Source: Bacillus gobiensis | GTDB lineage: Bacteria > Bacillota > Bacilli > Bacillales > Bacillaceae | DNA length: 64,000 nucleotides | Direction: 5' to 3' | Assembly (NCBI RefSeq): GCF_001278705.1 | Contig: NZ_CP012600.1 | Span: 372,190 to 436,189 of the forward strand | In this document: in pieces, positions 1 to 8,968 of the stretch | How positions within the stretch are numbered: the stretch's first letter is position 1 | How the letters are laid out: each line of letters opens with the position of its first letter | Notes under the pieces: model-generated | What the model was told of the DNA's origin: nothing | Databases searched by the model: none | The model's input: only the letters and a program-made list of their open reading frames with translations | Program-made: the position numbers and the translations under genes

Positions 1-159
1 AAGTAAAAACTCGGTAAAGGAAAGATCGATTATGGGTAAGGGTAAATGCAAGAAAAAAATGGGAATTGTTAAGTGATTTTTAATTGATGACGAAATTAGT
101 GTTCAAGAGGAATTTTTTCATGTGAAAGTCATAAAAAATGTATTCTATGAAAAGTTTTT

Positions 160-191
160 CAAAATAAAAGGGGAGACATTCGCCTCCCCAA
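160..191 (-). terminator. Rho-independent terminator of the levanase gene
   Basis: Read on the minus strand, a GGGGAG/CTCCCC stem with an 8-nt loop is followed by TTTTATTTT. It lies about 20 nt after the levanase stop codon. The flanking 1-159 shows no convincing gene. Confidence 0.8.
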
Positions 192-210
192 AGTGACTTC
201 AATATTTCCG

Positions 211-1668
211 CTAAGAGATCTTAGATTCCTTAACGGCTTTTACTTTTAGATACTCTATGTGCAGACAGTCATCTGTCCACAATCGAAGACCATCTGAACT
301 TAGTTTAGGATAGATGGTAAGACTAAAAACATGTTCGCCATGATTGACAAACACTTCAACCGTACTTCTATCCACCAAGATGTCGAGTTTTATTTTTCCG
401 TATATAGGTTTCACTGCAGCTTTATAAGTCTTAGTGTAGACGTTCATATTAGCGATGGATTCATTTAATTGTTCTTCCCCGCTTTGACTGCGATCTACGA
501 CCAGTTCATTGAGCTCTTTATCATAAACTATATCGGTATGTTCACCGATACCATCCCTTAATGCAATACCAAACTTGGCATTAGTTGAATCATCTAAAAA
601 AAATGTCGATTCAATTGAATAGGATGTCTCATGAATATTTTTCAAAATGTTTTCTTCTCCGGTATGTATGGTTTGATCATCGAAAAACGCAATTTCTTCA
701 AATGTCTCTCTCAAGCTGCTGACGGGAATTTGAAAAAGCTTCATCCCCTCTGATGTTGACCTTAATCTTAATTCTCTAACAATGCTTGCATTTCCTATGA
801 AATTTTCCCAAGGAACCTTGGTCGCATATTCCCAGTTGCCCATCCAAGAAATATAATATCGAAAGTTGCCCTCCGTGTTTGGCGTATCCCAAGTGACTCC
901 TGAATAAGAGTCAGCTCCGTTTTCCAACCACTCTACATTAGTTTCTGCGTGGAATGTTGTTCCGTCAAAACTGCCTATGAAGTAGCAGGAACCAGTAGTA
1001 TGTCCATAGTTAAAGCCGTTTCCTCCGACCATAAGTACCCATTTTCTATTGTTAGGATCATCATCCACATTAAGTTCAAACAAGTCGGGGCACTCAATAA
1101 GACCTATATCATCTCTTATAAATGATGATACGTATACCCACTCTTTTAAATTGCTCGAAGTGTAAAATCCGATTTTATCACTTTCCGCCATTAGTATTAC
1201 CCATTTTTTCGTTGGTTCGTGCCAAATAATTTTCGGATCGCGAAAATCTGAGTCTCCTGTTGGGTTTGGCATAATAGGGTCGGTACCGTAGTGTGTAAAT
1301 GTATTACCGTCGTCTGTGCTGTACCAAAGATGATTGCACTGATATGTAGGGTGAGGCATCGTTAATATTGCAATAATTGCATCATGGCCGAATCCTGCTG
1401 TGTTGTCAGTGTCTCTTACGCAGCTCCCTGACCACGCATCACCAGCAGAATCTTTATATTTTTCAATCGCTACGGGCTTTCTCTCCCAGTGAACTAAGTC
1501 AGTAGAAACAGCATGTGCCCATTCTGTACCATTCCCATCTGAGGAAAAATCTTTGTTATAAAGATAATAAAGATGATGTTCTCCATTAAGATAGATAGGG
1601 CGTTGAACATCATTCATCCATTCTGAAACAGGTGTTAGATGATATTGGGGTCTAAATGGTTCTGTCAT
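211..1668 (-). CDS. GH32 levanase / beta-fructan hydrolase (LevB-like)
   Basis: Glycoside hydrolase family 32 protein of 485 aa, predicted to cleave fructans such as levan or their oligomers. The three GH32 acidic motifs are visible: WMND with the nucleophile at about D20, FRDPK at about D144, and the acid/base in IECPD at about E192. A C-terminal beta-sandwich follows, with the usual TVEVFVNHG segment. WMND followed by QRPIYLNG, rather than WMNDPNG, resembles Bacillus LevB endolevanase more than invertases. I chose ATG 1668 because AGGAAGAG sits just upstream and the family similarity starts there; longer starts add an unrelated extension. Oddly there is no signal peptide or membrane anchor, so the enzyme should be cytoplasmic, whereas B. 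subtilis LevB is secreted or anchored. No sugar transporter or regulator is adjacent. The class is secure; the exact substrate (levan, levanbiose, sucrose) is not. Confidence 0.88.
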   Translation of the reverse strand: MTEPFRPQYHLTPVSEWMNDVQRPIYLNGEHHLYYLYNKDFSSDGNGTEWAHAVSTDLVHWERKPVAIEKYKDSAGDAWSGSCVRDTDNTAGFGHDAIIAILTMPHPTYQCNHLWYSTDDGNTFTHYGTDPIMPNPTGDSDFRDPKIIWHEPTKKWVILMAESDKIGFYTSSNLKEWVYVSSFIRDDIGLIECPDLFELNVDDDPNNRKWVLMVGGNGFNYGHTTGSCYFIGSFDGTTFHAETNVEWLENGADSYSGVTWDTPNTEGNFRYYISWMGNWEYATKVPWENFIGNASIVRELRLRSTSEGMKLFQIPVSSLRETFEEIAFFDDQTIHTGEENILKNIHETSYSIESTFFLDDSTNAKFGIALRDGIGEHTDIVYDKELNELVVDRSQSGEEQLNESIANMNVYTKTYKAAVKPIYGKIKLDILVDRSTVEVFVNHGEHVFSLTIYPKLSSDGLRLWTDDCLHIEYLKVKAVKESKIS

Positions 1669-2090
1669 AGATCTCTTCCTTTCTTGAAAAAATACCATTT
1701 TTGTATCGTCAAATAAAAATAAACGGCATGACCTATCCAACTCATGTCGGATAAATTAGTCTTTCTGAAACCGTTAAATTATTTGTAATAAACACATTCA
1801 AGCAGAATACAATATCCGGGTGAAAATTTAGTATTTACAATGACTAAATACCCGTTTTTTAATCCTGCTAAAACCTTAGGATTTGATCCGTTTTTTGCTA
1901 ATTCGATTCTATTGTTTCTCCAATTCATGTTTCAATACCAGTATTGTCATGCTAACAGTTCATATGCTGGGAATGTAAGTAATAATAAAATAAAGAACTA
2001 CTATTAGAATTCGCTACATTATCTGAAACTTTAAGTGTCCAAAACCGTAATAAAAATTAAGATCAAATTACTTAATAAGGGGAACTTCTT
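1669..2090. other. Gene-free upstream region
   Basis: AT-rich spacer between the levanase start and the frameshifted small membrane-protein gene. It presumably holds promoters for both directions. I see no convincing RNA gene or ORF and cannot place a promoter firmly. Confidence 0.4.
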
Positions 2091-2259
2091 ATGGATAAAA
2101 AGAAATACTTCATTCTCATACCGCCATTCTTAATACTTGGCATTTCATTGCTTTACTATCTTCCCAAAACATAAATTTTTCTTTGCGATGCTTTCAGTTA
2201 TGGGTTTTTGGACTGTATATTACTTGTGGAGGAATATTGGAAAGAAAAAAGATAGTTAA
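2091..2259 (+). pseudogene. Small membrane protein gene split by a frameshift
   Basis: An ATG with an AAGGGG ribosome site opens a 27-residue hydrophobic ORF that stops at TAA 2172-2174. In the +1 frame the reading continues without a gap (KFFFAMLSVMGFWTVYYLW, then IGKKKDS) to TAA 2257-2259. Together they would make a two-helix protein of about 56 aa with a charged C-terminus. The break lies in the CCCAAAACAT run. It is either a real inactivating frameshift or a one-base sequence error. It is first in a row of three small membrane-protein genes. Function unknown. Confidence 0.5.
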
Positions 2260-2371
2260 TGTTTTCTATTAGTATTTTTTATTATAAAGTTAAAGCGACG
2301 TTTTATCGGGTCACATTGATTCTCATTTTGTAGGGTATGGTGATTATAAATAATTTGTGAGGAGGGTTTAT

Positions 2372-2599
2372 ATGCTCAAAACAATTTATCTATTGGTTGC
2401 GTCTATTTGTGCAATTTTATCAATCTATTCTTTGATAAGTGATAATGATATGTTAATTCCATTGCTGCAATTTTTCTTAGGTGTAACAATTCTTATTATG
2501 GGGATTGAAAGTTTAAGAAGTAAAAAGAAAGCTACAGGAATTATTTGTGTTGTTAGTTCTCTTTTCATATTTACTAGTTTATTCATAAAGTACTATTAA
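2372..2599 (+). CDS. Small membrane protein, DUF3953-like
   Basis: A 75-residue protein with two or three hydrophobic helices separated by a basic SLRSKKKATG loop. This is the layout of the Bacillus DUF3953 family of unknown function. ATG 2372 is preferred over GTG 2357 because GTGAGGAGGG forms the ribosome site of the ATG. It is followed 21 nt later by another small membrane-protein gene, so the two are probably co-transcribed. No substrate or partner can be inferred. Confidence 0.65.
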   Translation: MLKTIYLLVASICAILSIYSLISDNDMLIPLLQFFLGVTILIMGIESLRSKKKATGIICVVSSLFIFTSLFIKYY

Positions 2600-2620
2600 T
2601 ACAGGAATCAAGGAGGCTTT

Positions 2621-2905
2621 ATGAAGCATTTTCTATTTTTTATTTATCAATTCGTATTTATCAGCATAATTATTGTTACTTTTTATCTGTCTGATGAATT
2701 TATAAATAAGCCGTTTACACATGTTGATTTAATAGCAGTAGTTATAGTATTTATTAGTGTAATGCTCATTTTCAGTTTGATTGATAAGGTGAATAAACGG
2801 TTACATGATATTCATTTGCTTAATAAGATATTATTTTCTCTTTTAGCTTTTGTTTTAGGATTCATATTTGTAGGCATACTGTTTGTAAAATTTAAGATTT
2901 TCTAG
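2621..2905 (+). CDS. Hypothetical three-helix membrane protein
   Basis: A 94-residue, strongly hydrophobic protein with AAGGAGG before the ATG. Three transmembrane segments are evident: about residues 3-24, 35-54 and 69-92. A charged loop (DKVNKRLHDIHLLNK) lies before the last helix. It is probably the last gene of a small operon with the DUF3953-like gene. I do not recognise the family. No cysteines, catalytic motif or signal cleavage site stand out. Confidence 0.6.
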   Translation: MKHFLFFIYQFVFISIIIVTFYLSDEFINKPFTHVDLIAVVIVFISVMLIFSLIDKVNKRLHDIHLLNKILFSLLAFVLGFIFVGILFVKFKIF

Positions 2906-3119
2906 GTATTACAACAATACCTCATTACTAAAGTTGTGAATTTATAGTAATAATTTTGCGTTCAACGTTTCAGAATTAAAAGAGTTGAGTGGGGCCAAAG
3001 AACTATTTTATTATTAAATGACATGTCATCTTATGTCAAGAGAATTATTAGTTCAAGCTCGATAAAAAAATAAAATTTTATTTTTTAAAAAAAGTATTTC
3101 GTGTTTCGAAAAAATTATA

Positions 3120-3148
3120 TTGTTTTATATTTTAAATTTAAGTATACT
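3120..3148 (+). promoter_or_regulatory. Probable sigma-A promoter for the amidohydrolase operon
   Basis: TTGTTT at 3120-3125 and TATACT at 3143-3148 are separated by exactly 17 nt, about 60 nt before the amidohydrolase start. The rest of 2906-3206 is very AT-rich and holds no gene. Confidence 0.5.
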
Positions 3149-3206
3149 AACTTATGAATTCAGATAATAATGAAAATTAAGAATATTAACTAAGAGGCGG
3201 GAAAAA

Positions 3207-4436
3207 ATGAAGAGACAATCAGAAATCAAGCTTTTTCATTGGCATGAGCAATTACTAGAAATGTATGAACAAATGGTTGAATGGAGAAGGCATATGCATC
3301 AGTATCCTGAACTCTCAAATCAAGAGATTGAAACTTCAAACATGATAGCCGGTATTTTATCCGGGTTTGGAATTGATATCCGGACTCGTGTAGGCGGAAT
3401 GGGTGTTGTAGGAACAATTAAAGGAGAAAAGCCTGGAAAAACGATCGCACTTCGGGCAGATTTTGATGCACTCCCTATTCAAGATGAAAAAGAGGTTCCT
3501 TATAAATCAAAGGTTGATGGCGTGATGCATGCTTGCGGTCATGACGGGCATACGGCAACTTTACTCGCTGTTGCGAAAATATTGAATGATCATCGTGACC
3601 AGTTATCGGGGAATGTTGTGCTGCTCCATCAGCATTCTGAAGAATCGTTAGGCGGTGCAAACGAAATGATCGCAGATGGATGTCTTGATGGGGTGGATGT
3701 TGTATTCGGCAATCATTTATGGACGCCGATTCCGACAGGAACGATTTCTTATACGAAAGGGTACACGACTTCTTCCGGAGATGGCTTTCAACTAAAGATC
3801 CAAGGGAAGGGCGGACACGGTTCTTCGCCTCATGAAACCGTCGATGCGATTATCGTTGCCAATCAGATTATTAATCAGCTTCAGCTTATTGTCAGCCGCA
3901 AAATCAATCCGCAAAAAACGGCAGTTGTATCAGTCGGATCATTCCATGCAGGAAATGCGGCTAACATCATCGCTGATTCCGCCGAACTCAAAGGGACTGT
4001 AAGAACCTACGATAAAGAAGTACAGATGCAAATAGAGGATGAAATGAATTCAATTATTAAAGGAATATGCGCGGCACATCACGCGGAATACGAATTCAAA
4101 TATTATCACGGGGTTCCCGGAGTATACAACCATGCTGAAGAAACAGATATTTTTTGCAGCCGCATTAAAGCTACACTGCCTGAATTCAAGTTAGCAGAAG
4201 CTCCGCCCTTATTGGTCAGTGAAGATTTTGGTCGATATTTATTGGAGAGGCCGGGAATGTTTTTCTTCACGGGAGCAGGTAATCAAAATATAAATGCCAT
4301 ATATCCTCACCACCATCCGAAATTTGATTTTGATGAAAGAGCAATGGTGAATGCCGGAAAAGCAATGCTGAGTATCGTGCATCATTATCTCGTGGAAAAA
4401 GCAGAAAGTCCCTTGGCAGATCATGTGAGATTATAA
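3207..4436 (+). CDS. M20 family amidohydrolase (N-acyl amino acid / peptide-type)
   Basis: A 409-aa M20D metallo-amidohydrolase of the hippurate hydrolase/N-acyl-amino-acid deacylase type. Metal-ligand motifs are present in order: MHACGHDGHTATLL around residue 110, HSEES around 146, GNHLW, and a C-terminal HHHPKFDFDE. The dimerisation domain contains GKGGHGSSPHETVDA. It has no signal peptide and should act in the cytoplasm. A GAGGCGGG ribosome site precedes the ATG. It lies 33 nt upstream of an oligopeptide-binding lipoprotein, so the pair probably handles an imported acylated or amidated peptide or amino acid. The exact substrate is unknown. Confidence 0.88.
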   Translation: MKRQSEIKLFHWHEQLLEMYEQMVEWRRHMHQYPELSNQEIETSNMIAGILSGFGIDIRTRVGGMGVVGTIKGEKPGKTIALRADFDALPIQDEKEVPYKSKVDGVMHACGHDGHTATLLAVAKILNDHRDQLSGNVVLLHQHSEESLGGANEMIADGCLDGVDVVFGNHLWTPIPTGTISYTKGYTTSSGDGFQLKIQGKGGHGSSPHETVDAIIVANQIINQLQLIVSRKINPQKTAVVSVGSFHAGNAANIIADSAELKGTVRTYDKEVQMQIEDEMNSIIKGICAAHHAEYEFKYYHGVPGVYNHAEETDIFCSRIKATLPEFKLAEAPPLLVSEDFGRYLLERPGMFFFTGAGNQNINAIYPHHHPKFDFDERAMVNAGKAMLSIVHHYLVEKAESPLADHVRL

Positions 4437-4469
4437 ACGAGAAAATATTCCTTATAAGGGGGGAAGAAG

Positions 4470-6065
4470 ATGAGGTGGAATAGGCGATTAATTACTCTAG
4501 TGATGATTCTAGTATTGATACTTACCGCATGCAATAGTGGAGCATCCTCCAGTCAAGAAAAAAACAAGACTATGTATATCGGAATTGTGAATTCTCCAAT
4601 TCTTTTTAACCCGATTAATTCGGCTGACATCGCGTCCCAATATGTTGAAGGATATATGTTTGATTCCCTTTTGGACATGCCAAGTCCCCTGGAGTTTACT
4701 CCGAAGCTTGCAGATACATTTGAAACAATGGACAATCAAACTTATATAATCAAATTGAATGATAAGGCAAAATGGTCGGACGGTGAACCGGTAACAGCGG
4801 AAGATGCAGCCTTCACATTGAATTTAATCGCCAACCCTAAAGTAGAAACACATATTGGTACATATCTTTCTTCTCTGGAAGGGCTGGAAAACGGGAAGCT
4901 GCCGGAGGGAGAAACTGAAATTCCATCAGTAAAAGTGATCGATCACAAAACATTACAATTAAAAACAAAACAACCGATTGATCCAAATCTAATCAAAGAA
5001 CAGCTGGGTGTTAAACTCATGATTTTGCCTAAGCATGTTTTAGAAAATGTTGATCCATCCAAATTATCGCAGCACCCATTTATGCAAAAACCGAATGTTA
5101 CGAGCGGTCCGTTTAAGTTTGTACAATATAAAAAGGATCAGTACGCGGAATTTGAACAAAATCCTGACTATTACTTAGGAAAGCCGAAGCTGGATCGAAT
5201 GTTTATTAAAATCATGGTGGGTGCAAATGTCGTATCCCAGCTGCAAACTGGTGAAATTGATATGAATGCTGCCTTGGGAAAAATTCCGGTACAAGACTAT
5301 CAAACGGTTGAAGGCTTTGATCACATTACCACTGATATTCAACCAACAATTGGTTTTCAGATGATGGTGTTTAATACAGATAGCATAAAAGAAGCCAAGG
5401 TTCGACAAGCAATTGCATATGCGATCAATCGCCAGTCTATCGTGGATGATCTATTAAAAGGGACGGGTGAAATTATAGATGGACCGTATACTTCGCTAAG
5501 TCCATATTTGAATAAGGAATTAAAGCAGTATACATATGATCCTGAAAAGGCGAAGCAATTACTGAACAATTCAGGTTGGGATGTAGCGAAACCGATAAAA
5601 CTTGTTGTACCAACTGGAAATAAGGTCCGTGAACAATCAGCAGATATTCTGACGCAAAATTTAAAAGACATTGGCTTGAAAGTAGAGGTAACGACTTACG
5701 ATTTCCCAACCTCTTTGCAAAAGGCAAGGCAAGGCGATTTTGATTTATATTTATTGGGGAATGCGATTTCTATAGATCCTGATGTATCTGCTATCTATGC
5801 AAGTACCGCGACTTGGAATCTGATGAAGTATAACAATCCTAAGGTAGATGAGCTCTTAGAAAAAGGGAAGTCAGAAGCAGATCCGGAGAAAAGAAAAGCC
5901 ATTTATAATGAGCTTCAGGAAATTTGGAATAAGGATTTACCGGTCTTCACCCTTTATTCAGATTATAATTTTACAGCCATTTCGAAGGATGTTACATACG
6001 GTGGAGTAAATTTGTTGGATGCCAGCATAGATTATCACAAGTGGGATATTGGCGGAGATCAGTAG
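4470..6065 (+). CDS. Peptide-binding lipoprotein, ABC importer family 5 (OppA/DppA-like)
   Basis: Extracytoplasmic solute-binding protein of 531 aa. A basic N-terminus and hydrophobic stretch end in a lipobox (LILTACNS), so it is a membrane-tethered lipoprotein. The family-5 fold shows in WSDGEPVTAEDAAFTLNLI and in the KVRQAIAYAINRQSIVDDL helix. It is downstream of the M20 amidohydrolase and is followed by a terminator. No permease or ATPase gene is adjacent, so it must borrow transport components encoded elsewhere, possibly the importer at 24.5-29.9 kb. Ligand class (peptide, acyl-amino acid) is inferred from family and neighbour only. Confidence 0.88.
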   Translation: MRWNRRLITLVMILVLILTACNSGASSSQEKNKTMYIGIVNSPILFNPINSADIASQYVEGYMFDSLLDMPSPLEFTPKLADTFETMDNQTYIIKLNDKAKWSDGEPVTAEDAAFTLNLIANPKVETHIGTYLSSLEGLENGKLPEGETEIPSVKVIDHKTLQLKTKQPIDPNLIKEQLGVKLMILPKHVLENVDPSKLSQHPFMQKPNVTSGPFKFVQYKKDQYAEFEQNPDYYLGKPKLDRMFIKIMVGANVVSQLQTGEIDMNAALGKIPVQDYQTVEGFDHITTDIQPTIGFQMMVFNTDSIKEAKVRQAIAYAINRQSIVDDLLKGTGEIIDGPYTSLSPYLNKELKQYTYDPEKAKQLLNNSGWDVAKPIKLVVPTGNKVREQSADILTQNLKDIGLKVEVTTYDFPTSLQKARQGDFDLYLLGNAISIDPDVSAIYASTATWNLMKYNNPKVDELLEKGKSEADPEKRKAIYNELQEIWNKDLPVFTLYSDYNFTAISKDVTYGGVNLLDASIDYHKWDIGGDQ

Positions 6066-6102
6066 AAAGCATTCTTTTTCGATCATATGTATATGCAGAA
6101 TT

Positions 6103-6135
6103 AAAACCTCAATATTCGTGTTGGGGTTTTTCTAT
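6103..6135 (+). terminator. Rho-independent terminator after the binding-protein gene
   Basis: AAAACCTCAA pairs with TTGGGGTTTT (one G-U pair) around an 8-nt loop, with a TTTTTCT tail. It lies about 40 nt after the stop codon. Confidence 0.75.
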
Positions 6136-6336
6136 TTAGAATATAAAATGGGTTCCGAAGAATTAATATAAAATTTCTATGAAAATCTGTTCTATATGTA
6201 GTTTGTTTTGTCAGAGTATGGGGTAGTGATTAGAGCATAGTAAATAAAATTCGATTAGAAGATATTTGTCAACTAATACGGAAGAATACAACGAAGTTAG
6301 GAGAGTGTTCGCGTACAAGCAAGGAGGAAATTTAAT

Positions 6337-7788
6337 TTGGATGAAATAAGCAGCAGTAAAAAACAAGTGGATTTTATGAACTCACATCGGGCAATACATA
6401 AAGATGATATTACCATTGTTGACACGAAGGCCACGAAAAAAGCTGTTATGGCAACAAGCATCGGCAATGCCATGGAATGGTTTGATTTCGGAATTTATTC
6501 CTATTTGGCTGTGACGTTAGGAAAAGTATTTTTCCCGGAAATGAACGGTACCGTGCAATTAGTATACACATTTGCAACCTTTGCTGTTGCCTTCCTGGTC
6601 CGTCCGATCGGCGGAGTGTTTTTTGGAATGTTAGGGGATCGATTAGGCCGTAAAAGAATTTTGGCCATTACATTAGTGCTAATGGCACTGGCTACTTTAA
6701 GTATCGGATTGATACCAAGCTATGCAGCCATTGGGACGACGGCTTCTATATTATTATTAATCGCCAGACTGGTTCAGGGATTTTCGACGGGCGGAGAGTA
6801 TTCTGGTGCAATGACGTTTATAGCTGAATCAACTCCTGATAAAAAGCGAGGAGTTATGGCCAGTTTTTTAGAGGTAGGCACTTTAGTTGGTTATATTGCC
6901 GGTGCCGGTATTGTCACATTGCTCACTTATCTTTTAGGACAAGAGCAAATGGTTGAATGGGGATGGAGAATACCGTTTTTAATCGCGGGGCCAATAGGAA
7001 TCATCGGCCTTTACTTGCGAAACCATTTAGAAGAAACACCTGCATTTGAAGCAATGGAAAAAGTAAAAACGGATGAAAAAAAACGAGTATCTTTAAAACA
7101 AATTTTCGTCGATCATTGGAAATCAATGTTGATAGGTATGATAGTTGTTTTCTCCTATAACATTGTAAATTACATGGTATTGTCATATATGCCTTCTCAT
7201 TTAAGCGCCGTACTTGGTTACGGGGAAACAAGAGGATTGCTTTTGATACTGATAGTCATGTTTCTCATGATACCAATTGTCTTAATGATGGGTTATTTCA
7301 GTGATCGCATTGGCAATAAACGAATTATCCAAGGCGGGCTGATCGGTTTGGTTCTATTATCGATTCCATCGTTTTTATTAATCGGGACCGGTAATAATTG
7401 GTTTGTCTTTATTGGAGTCATGATATTAGCTGTTTTTTTAGCTTGTTTTCAAGGAACAATGCCGTCGTTATTGCCATCACTATTTTTTACTGATGTAAGA
7501 TACGGATCATTATCGATTACGTATAATTTTTCGACTTCATTGTTTGGCGGGACGACCCCGCTGGTTGTGGCATGGCTGATTAATCTAACGATGAACAATT
7601 TTATTCCTGCTTATTATTTAGTTGCTGCTTCCCTTATCGGGATTTTGGTAGTGACATACTTTGTTAAAGACACTTCCGGCAAATCTCTAAGAGGTTCACC
7701 TCCTGCAGTTGAAGAGAAGCAAGAAGTAAAGGAGATTTTAAAAGATCCTGAGGAAGCCTTGTGGTGGCAAGAAGAAAGAAGTAAATAA
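6337..7788 (+). CDS. MHS-family MFS transporter (ProP/ShiA-like)
   Basis: A 483-aa major facilitator with 12 predicted helices. Signatures of the metabolite:H+ symporter subfamily are GNAMEWFDFGIYSYLA at the first helix, GMLGDRLGRKRIL in the loop between helices 2 and 3, and ARLVQGFSTGGEYSGA in helix 4. It probably imports an organic acid, betaine or amino acid with protons. A TTG start with AAGGAGG 11 nt upstream is the only well-spaced choice. The long cytoplasmic N-terminus (about 40 residues) and charged C-tail are typical. It sits between the amidohydrolase/binding-protein pair and two aldo/keto reductases. Substrate cannot be read from sequence. Confidence 0.86.
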   Translation: MDEISSSKKQVDFMNSHRAIHKDDITIVDTKATKKAVMATSIGNAMEWFDFGIYSYLAVTLGKVFFPEMNGTVQLVYTFATFAVAFLVRPIGGVFFGMLGDRLGRKRILAITLVLMALATLSIGLIPSYAAIGTTASILLLIARLVQGFSTGGEYSGAMTFIAESTPDKKRGVMASFLEVGTLVGYIAGAGIVTLLTYLLGQEQMVEWGWRIPFLIAGPIGIIGLYLRNHLEETPAFEAMEKVKTDEKKRVSLKQIFVDHWKSMLIGMIVVFSYNIVNYMVLSYMPSHLSAVLGYGETRGLLLILIVMFLMIPIVLMMGYFSDRIGNKRIIQGGLIGLVLLSIPSFLLIGTGNNWFVFIGVMILAVFLACFQGTMPSLLPSLFFTDVRYGSLSITYNFSTSLFGGTTPLVVAWLINLTMNNFIPAYYLVAASLIGILVVTYFVKDTSGKSLRGSPPAVEEKQEVKEILKDPEEALWWQEERSK

Positions 7789-7905
7789 AAGAATCAGAAT
7801 ATATAGTATGGGTACTTTAATAAGAGGCAAACAAAATTTTTGCGATATCTATTCGTAAATGATAACTTGTTTACTGAAATACGTTACTTAAAGGAGTGCA
7901 TAGAC

Positions 7906-8901
7906 ATGGAATTCACTCAAATAGCAAACACAGACATGAAAGCTTCACGCATTGGCCTGGGCACTTGGGCGATTGGCGGATGGATGTGGGGTGGAACGAA
8001 TGAAGAGGATTCGATTAAGACCATTCATGCTGCCCTGGATCGCGATATTAATTTCATAGACACAGCACCAGTCTATGGATTCGGAACATCTGAAGAGATC
8101 GTCGGAAAAGCTGTGAAGCAATATGGAAACCGGGATAATATTCTTATCGCAACAAAAGCCGCACTGAATTGGAAAAACGATGAACCATTCAGAGATGCCT
8201 CCAAAGAACGAATTATGAAGGAAGTAGACGATTCGTTAAAACGGCTTCAAACGGACTATATTGATGTTTATCAGATCCATTGGCCGGATCCGACAGTGCC
8301 GATTGAAGAAACCGCTGAGGCGATGAAAGAGCTCTATGATGCAGGGAAAATACGTGCCATTGGAGTCAGCAACTTTTCTCCGGATCAAATGGAGACGTTC
8401 CGTCAAACAGCTCCTTTGCATACAGCCCAGCCGCCGTATAATCTTTTTGAACGTGATATTGAGAAGGATATTCTCCCGTATACAGAAAAGAATAATATCA
8501 CCACAATTTTATATGGAAGCCTGTGCCGTGGGCTATTATCTGGAAAGATGACCCCTGGTCACAAATTTGATGGTGATGATTTACGAAACTCGGATCCGAA
8601 GTTCCAGAACCCTCGTTTCAGACAATATTTAAATGCAGTTGATCAATTAGATAAATTAGCTAAAGAAAACTACGGAAAGTCCGTTATTCATTTAGCTGTA
8701 CGCTGGATTTTAGACCAGCCGGGTACAGGCATTGCTCTCTGGGGAGCGCGCCGTCCTGATCAAGTTGAGGCAGTAAGTGAAATCGTCGGATGGAAGCTGA
8801 CAGAGGAAGATCAAGCGACAATTGACAAAATTTTAGATACCACAATTGACGAGCATGTAGGTCCTGAATTTATGGCTCCTCCGACAAAACAACAAGTATA
8901 G
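7906..8901 (+). CDS. Aldo/keto reductase
   Basis: A 331-aa NAD(P)H-dependent oxidoreductase with a TIM-barrel fold. The tetrad is visible: Asp and Tyr in FIDTAPVYGFGTSEEIVG, Lys in ATKAAL, and His in YQIHWPDP. A cofactor-binding end with GARRPDQV follows. ATG 7906 is chosen because AAGGAGTG lies just upstream; the 22 residues read before it do not fit the family. It follows the MFS gene by about 115 nt and ends at a strong terminator. Similar to Bacillus IolS/YhdN-type reductases; the carbonyl substrate is unknown. Confidence 0.88.
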   Translation: MEFTQIANTDMKASRIGLGTWAIGGWMWGGTNEEDSIKTIHAALDRDINFIDTAPVYGFGTSEEIVGKAVKQYGNRDNILIATKAALNWKNDEPFRDASKERIMKEVDDSLKRLQTDYIDVYQIHWPDPTVPIEETAEAMKELYDAGKIRAIGVSNFSPDQMETFRQTAPLHTAQPPYNLFERDIEKDILPYTEKNNITTILYGSLCRGLLSGKMTPGHKFDGDDLRNSDPKFQNPRFRQYLNAVDQLDKLAKENYGKSVIHLAVRWILDQPGTGIALWGARRPDQVEAVSEIVGWKLTEEDQATIDKILDTTIDEHVGPEFMAPPTKQQV

Positions 8902-8910
8902 TCTAAAAGC

Positions 8911-8939
8911 AAAAGCCAACGGTTAATCGTTGGCTTTTT
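8911..8939 (+). terminator. Rho-independent terminator
   Basis: A perfect 11-bp stem (AAAAGCCAACG with CGTTGGCTTTT) around a 6-nt loop and a T tail, just after the first aldo/keto reductase. Confidence 0.9.
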
Positions 8940-8968
8940 GCTTCACCCTCAGAAAGGACTGATTCGAG

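Noticed and set aside
1766..1779. Catabolite-responsive (cre) site upstream of the levanase
   Set aside because: TGAAACCGTTAAAT matches the left half only; the right half departs at two fixed positions.
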